The translations under genes were made by a program, and so were the position numbers. Of a DNA stretch of 38,076 bases, positions 34,641-38,076 are shown piece after piece. The stretch's first letter is position 1. Each line of letters begins with the position of its first letter. Below the pieces are notes generated by a model. The model was given only the letters and a program-made list of their open reading frames with translations. It did no database searches and was not told the DNA's origin. This DNA is from Bacillota bacterium (GTDB lineage: Bacteria > Bacillota > Limnochordia > Darwinibacteriales > DTU012), in the NCBI GenBank assembly GCA_012520795.1, contig JAAYNP010000103.1, positions 1-38,076 of the forward strand, in the 5' to 3' direction.

Positions 34641-34681
34641 TTGCTTAGGAGATCCGCTGATCTCTAGGATAAACTAAGCAA
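34641..34681 (+). other. nested hairpin next to the permease ribosome-binding site
   Basis: TTGCTTAG / CTAAGCAA (8 bp) encloses GAGATC / GATCTC (6 bp). It is followed by a run of A and then GGAGGAG. With no T run it is not a terminator; it may stabilise the processed mRNA or affect ribosome loading. Confidence 0.45.
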
Positions 34682-34702
34682 AAAAAAAACGGAGGAGTCG
34701 AT

Positions 34703-36214
34703 ATGGAGAACTTTTTCAAACTGAAGGAAAATGGTACTAATGTCCGTACCGAAGTGCTCGCCGGGTTAACCACGTTCTTCACAATGGCGTACATCATTGT
34801 GGTTAATCCAAGCATCCTTTCACTGGCCGACATGCCTTGGGGCGCAGTCTTCCTGGCAACAATCATCGCAGCGATAGCCGGTACATTGATTATGGGCTTG
34901 TTTGCCAATGTGCCCTATGCTCAAGCTCCGGGTATGGGCCTGAACGCATTCTTTGTATTTACCGTAGTAAAGGCCTTGGGGTTTGAATGGCAAGAAGCAC
35001 TGGCCATGGTTTTCATTTGCGGCTTAATTAACATCCTGATTACTGTAACCAAGATTCGCAAACTGATCATCAAAGCAATCCCGGAAAGTCTGCAGAACGC
35101 AATTGGCGGTGGAATCGGTATCTTCATCGCTTATATCGGCATCAAGAACGCCGGGCTGCTCAAATTCACATTTGATCCAGGCACCTTCAACTTGTTTGGC
35201 GATCCGAATGTACTCACTCCAGTCCTTGAACAGGTACCCACCGCTGCTGGTCTGCTACCTCTTGCAGAACAAGCAGTGGAAACAGTGGGCTCAACCTTCA
35301 CTGCTGTAGGAGGTTCGGCTGCGGCTGTCCCGGCCCTTGTCGGCCTGAATTCTACTCCAGTACTGCTGGCTCTTTTCGGATTGATCTTGACCGTTATCCT
35401 AATGGTCCGCAAAGTCAGGGGAGCGATCTTAATCGGGATTATCGCCACCACACTTCTGGCAATTCCATTTGACCAAGTCGCATTGGGCGATGTGATCAGC
35501 TTCAGCGAAGCTGTAAAACAGCTTCCGGAAACCTTTGGAGCAATCTTCGGCAACCCCGGTTTGAGATCATTGTTCAGCGATCCAGGCAGGCTACCCACAG
35601 TTCTTATGACAATTTTCGCATTTAGCCTTGCCGATACATTCGACACAATCGGGACCTTCATTGGAACCGGCCGCAAAACAGGTATTTTCACTGATGAAGA
35701 TATGAAAGCATTGGAGTCCAGTGCCGGCTTTAAGTCGAAAATGGACAAAGCTCTCTTCGCCGATGCAACCGCTACTTCCATCGGTGCAATCTTCGGTACA
35801 TCCAATACAACCACTTATGTGGAAAGCGCTGCGGGTATCGCTGTCGGCGGGCGTACAGGGCTGACCTCGGTAGTAGTGGCAATCCTGTTTGCCCTAAGTG
35901 CTTTCTTGGCCACTTTCGTCAGCGCTGTTCCGTCAGTGGCTACCGCACCTGCCCTGATCATTGTCGGTATCTTGATGATGTCCGCTTTCAAAGAAATTGT
36001 CTGGGATGACTTCGATGTTGCAGTTCCAGCGTTCTTTGCCGGAGTCTTTATGGCACTGTGCTACAGCATTTCCGATGGAATCGCGGCAGGATTCATCTTC
36101 TACTGCATTGTCAAGATCTTCAGGAAGGAAACAAAGGAAGTTCACCCAGTGCTGTGGGTGTCCACAATTCTGTTTATCCTGAATTTCATTGTCCGTGCCA
36201 GGTTAGGTGCGTAG
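34703..36214 (+). CDS. NCS2 purine permease, AzgA/PbuG type
   Basis: Imports hypoxanthine, guanine or adenine. 503 residues, about 12-14 membrane segments. Family landmarks are NVRTEVLAGLTTFFTMAYII at the N-terminus, ANVPYAQAPGMGLNAFF, and FSLADTFDTIGTFIGTG in the substrate region. It is longer than usual because of about 60 extra residues at 155-215 between two membrane segments. ATG behind GGAGGAG. The purine-riboswitch leader supports a purine substrate. Confidence 0.92.
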   Translation: MENFFKLKENGTNVRTEVLAGLTTFFTMAYIIVVNPSILSLADMPWGAVFLATIIAAIAGTLIMGLFANVPYAQAPGMGLNAFFVFTVVKALGFEWQEALAMVFICGLINILITVTKIRKLIIKAIPESLQNAIGGGIGIFIAYIGIKNAGLLKFTFDPGTFNLFGDPNVLTPVLEQVPTAAGLLPLAEQAVETVGSTFTAVGGSAAAVPALVGLNSTPVLLALFGLILTVILMVRKVRGAILIGIIATTLLAIPFDQVALGDVISFSEAVKQLPETFGAIFGNPGLRSLFSDPGRLPTVLMTIFAFSLADTFDTIGTFIGTGRKTGIFTDEDMKALESSAGFKSKMDKALFADATATSIGAIFGTSNTTTYVESAAGIAVGGRTGLTSVVVAILFALSAFLATFVSAVPSVATAPALIIVGILMMSAFKEIVWDDFDVAVPAFFAGVFMALCYSISDGIAAGFIFYCIVKIFRKETKEVHPVLWVSTILFILNFIVRARLGA

Positions 36215-36254
36215 CGGTACCGAACAAAAGATCATAGAAAGTACGAGCTTTTGC

Positions 36255-36282
36255 TTGACAGCCATAGAATATGTGTTAGAAT
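36255..36282 (+). promoter_or_regulatory. promoter of the uracil permease leader
   Basis: TTGACA (36255-36260), 16 bases, TAGAAT (36277-36282). Predicted start near 36289, giving a leader of about 218 bases. Confidence 0.8.
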
Positions 36283-36298
36283 GGGAGTAGTGTAATAT

Positions 36299-36336
36299 CT
36301 TTAAAAGCGGTACAGAGATGCCGACAAGATGTTAAG
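36299..36336 (+). promoter_or_regulatory. PyrR-type anti-antiterminator hairpin
   Basis: Upper stem CGGTA/TGCCG (36308-36312, 36319-36323) closes the hexaloop CAGAGA (36313-36318), an exact match to the CNGNGA loop bound by PyrR. Below it are a purine-rich internal loop (AAG and ACAAGATG) and a lower stem CTTTAA/TTAAG. GACAAG (36323-36328) can pair with CTTGTC (36386-36391), the 5' arm of the downstream terminator. PyrR with UMP would hold GACAAG in this hairpin and allow termination. Confidence 0.72.
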
Positions 36337-36380
36337 TCACCACAACCTAGCCTAACCATGACTATCGGGAAAGCAGTAAT

Positions 36381-36418
36381 AAGGCCTTGTCCGCGCTCTG
36401 GAGACAAGGCCTTTTTTT
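36381..36418 (+). terminator. attenuator terminator before the uracil permease
   Basis: Perfect 11-bp stem AAGGCCTTGTC / GACAAGGCCTT with an 11-base loop, then T7. It lies about 90 bases before the gene start, inside its leader, so it acts as an attenuator. Confidence 0.88.
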
Positions 36419-36506
36419 GCGCCAAGGTGGAGGTGAGGAAGCAGTCCGGGCACCGAAACGATGATGTACGGCAGGTACCGCCAAACCAAAAACTGGAGGT
36501 TTTCCC

Positions 36507-37871
36507 ATGGCAGACAAAAATCAAATCATCGGCTATCTACCTGATGAGAAGCCATCAATTTGGAAACTAATCCTTTATGCTGTTCAACAGGTAATTGTCA
36601 TGTTCCCGGCAACAGTGGCAGTGGCACTAATCACTGGTTTTCATATCTCAACAACAATTTTTGCCAGTGGTCTTGCCACTCTTTGTTTTATATTGGTAAC
36701 CAAAGGGCAAATCCCGCTCTACTATGGATCCAGCTTTTCATACATTGCAGCCATCAGTGCTTTAATGGCCTCGGAAGCACTAAGCGGATCTTCGCTTAAC
36801 GAAAAAATCGCTGTTGCCCAGTTTGGTATCGTTATGTCTGGTTTTGTCTCGATCGCAGCTGGTATCATCGTCAACTTCTTCGGACGCGAAACCATCGAAA
36901 AAATACTGCCGGCATCAATCACCGGGCCAATTGCGATTGTTATCGGGCTTTCCCTTGCTGCAGTGGCCATGCAGGATGCAGCTTTGATTCACGATTCGGA
37001 TTTCCTCCAGCTGGAATCCAGCATGGCATGGATCATTTCCCTGTCCACGTTAATCTCGACAATTATCTTCTCCATTTACTTGAAAGGTTTCTGGCGGCAG
37101 ATCCCACTTCTGCTCGGCCCCCTCGTTGGATGCATTGTCGCATTCATTATCAGGGCGGCAACTGGAGTTGATTTGTTCAGGTCGCTGCCGGAAGCTGCCA
37201 ATACAGGGATTTTCGCACTGCCTATATTCACTTTGCCCAAACCAAGCTTGAAAGCGGCGTTGGCCATAATGCCCATTGCCATCGCCACAATTCCAGAATC
37301 GACAGCCCACATTTTCCAACTGGATGTGTATGTGAACGATTTGGCCAAGAAGAAAGGAGCCAAGCGCTACCCGCTGGCTGATAAACTTGGTTTGAACCTG
37401 ATTGGTGACGGGATTGGCGACATTGTTGCCGGTATGATCGGCGGGCCTGCCGGAACAAACTATGGTGAAAATATCAGTGCCATGGCAATCACCAAGGTGT
37501 TCTCCGTTCCTGTGTTGATCGCCGCCGCGATCCTGGCCATGGTGATTTCCTGCTTCACGCCGCTGATTAATGCCATTTATTCGCTGCCGCTTCCCGTAAT
37601 CGGCGGACTGGAAATCTACTTGTTCGGAGCAATTGCTGTCCAGGGAGTGGCGATTATGATCGACAGGAAAGTGGACATGTTCAGTGCCAAGGACATTGCT
37701 GTGATCGCAACCATCTTGATTATCGGCCTTGGCGGCCATTTCTCTCCGTTCTTTGCAGAAGGCATTCCTTTCTTCGGCATTAATGTCCCGGCAATCGCAG
37801 GTGCGGCGATTTTTGGCATACTGCTCAACCTGTTCCTTAACATCCTAGACAAGCTGATCAGGTCCAAGTAA
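36507..37871 (+). CDS. pyrP: NCS2 uracil permease
   Basis: Imports uracil by proton symport. 454 residues, about 14 membrane segments. The N-terminal LILYAVQQVIVMFPATVAVA, the GQIPLYYGSSFSYIAA region, and PIAIATIPESTAHIFQLD with its substrate-binding Glu, followed by GGPAGTNYGENISAMAITKV, match UraA/PyrP. The PyrR-like attenuator points to a pyrimidine rather than xanthine. ATG behind GGAGG with 7-base spacing. It is followed by a strong terminator. Confidence 0.92.
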   Translation: MADKNQIIGYLPDEKPSIWKLILYAVQQVIVMFPATVAVALITGFHISTTIFASGLATLCFILVTKGQIPLYYGSSFSYIAAISALMASEALSGSSLNEKIAVAQFGIVMSGFVSIAAGIIVNFFGRETIEKILPASITGPIAIVIGLSLAAVAMQDAALIHDSDFLQLESSMAWIISLSTLISTIIFSIYLKGFWRQIPLLLGPLVGCIVAFIIRAATGVDLFRSLPEAANTGIFALPIFTLPKPSLKAALAIMPIAIATIPESTAHIFQLDVYVNDLAKKKGAKRYPLADKLGLNLIGDGIGDIVAGMIGGPAGTNYGENISAMAITKVFSVPVLIAAAILAMVISCFTPLINAIYSLPLPVIGGLEIYLFGAIAVQGVAIMIDRKVDMFSAKDIAVIATILIIGLGGHFSPFFAEGIPFFGINVPAIAGAAIFGILLNLFLNILDKLIRSK

Positions 37872-37896
37872 AGGCTGCACCAATAAAGCAAAGGAA

Positions 37897-37946
37897 AACC
37901 TAGAATCCAGGCGGCTGCCAAAACCAGCCTGGTTCTAGGTTTTTTT
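37897..37946 (+). terminator. intrinsic terminator after pyrP
   Basis: AACCTAGAA-T-CCAGGC pairs with GCCTGG-TTCTAGGTT (15 bp with one bulge), followed by T7. It separates pyrP from the convergent tRNA/rRNA unit. Confidence 0.88.
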
Positions 37947-37967
37947 GCTCCAAAATATGCATAAAAA

Positions 37968-38042
<75 letters not shown>

Positions 38043-38051
38043 GCATTAAGG

Positions 38052-38076
38052 TTCTTGGCAGTGAGCTGCTCTCCCA
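38052..38076 (-). rRNA. 3' end of 5S rRNA, cut by the window edge
   Basis: The minus strand reads TGGGAGAGCAGCTCACTGCC and then AAG, matching the conserved 3' part of bacterial 5S rRNA (GGGAGAGTAG...GCTGCCA). Only about 25 bases are visible. The 16S and 23S genes would lie to the right of the window. Confidence 0.65.

Noticed and set aside
36283-36380. GGGAGTAG at the start of the pyrP leader as part of a yybP-type, THF or T-box riboswitch
   Set aside because: The remaining conserved elements of those families are absent, while the CAGAGA hexaloop and terminator pairing explain the leader as PyrR-type.
37050-37739. 229-codon minus-strand frame opposite pyrP
   Set aside because: Its composition (rich in His, Gln, Asn, Arg and Gly) is typical of an antisense shadow of a membrane protein gene.

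Overview
The window looks like chromosomal core DNA from a spore-forming member of the Bacillota (Firmicutes) outside the Bacilli. Evidence for this includes a tmk-yaaQ-yaaR-holB-ricT-rsmI cluster headed by a Gin/CsfB-like anti-sigma protein, T-box and PyrR-type attenuation, Rex, a LiaFSR-like three-gene set, and an archaeal-type phosphosulfolactate synthase of the kind spore-formers carry. One locus points to a double-membrane (diderm) cell. It is an mlaE-mlaF-mlaD operon whose MlaD protein ends in a beta-strand-rich domain with a terminal phenylalanine, as outer-membrane barrels do. No phage, insertion sequence or CRISPR array was seen.

Layout. Positions 1-20775 are almost entirely minus strand and tightly packed. 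In transcription order (right to left) they hold folD; mlaE-mlaF-mlaD and htrA; rlmH and rex; argS, a YesL-like membrane protein and pyrG; two uncharacterised genes; fbaA and rho; a LysM/M23 endopeptidase; rpmE; dusB with a conserved regulator/'quinate 5-dehydrogenase-like' pair; and greA-lysS. Positions 20892-21853 carry four tRNA genes (Arg-CCG, Gly-CCC, Glu-TTC, Lys-TTT) around a small FMN-binding protein. Positions 21897-25023 hold tatD and metG, the latter under a Met-specific T-box leader. Positions 25237-27287 (plus strand) hold an MFS exporter and comA. Positions 27284-31731 (minus) hold the rsmI-ricT-holB-yaaR-yaaQ-tmk-gin cluster. Positions 31995-37871 (plus) hold liaF-liaS-liaR and two NCS2 nucleobase permeases. 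Each permease has its own regulatory leader: a variant purine riboswitch and a PyrR-like attenuator. The right edge has tRNA-Asn and the 3' end of a 5S rRNA, so an rRNA operon lies just outside.

How the genes relate. Most are housekeeping: translation (four aminoacyl-tRNA synthetases or modifiers, tRNAs, L31, GreA), nucleotide supply (pyrG, tmk, two nucleobase permeases), redox control (Rex) and envelope work (MlaEFD, HtrA, M23 peptidase, LiaFSR). The most interesting observations are: (1) the MCE protein with twelve 19-residue repeats between its inner-membrane and barrel-like ends; (2) an arginyl-tRNA synthetase with NVVN where the HIGH motif should be; (3) the readable switching architecture of the two permease leaders, including an unusually short P2 arm in the purine riboswitch; (4) a YaaQ/DarA c-di-AMP receptor homologue lacking its long loop; (5) Spo0A-box-containing 28-bp repeats near the metG promoter; and (6) a terminator and promoter sharing the same bases in front of greA. 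All function calls rest on reading the sequence and recalled family knowledge; no search was run.
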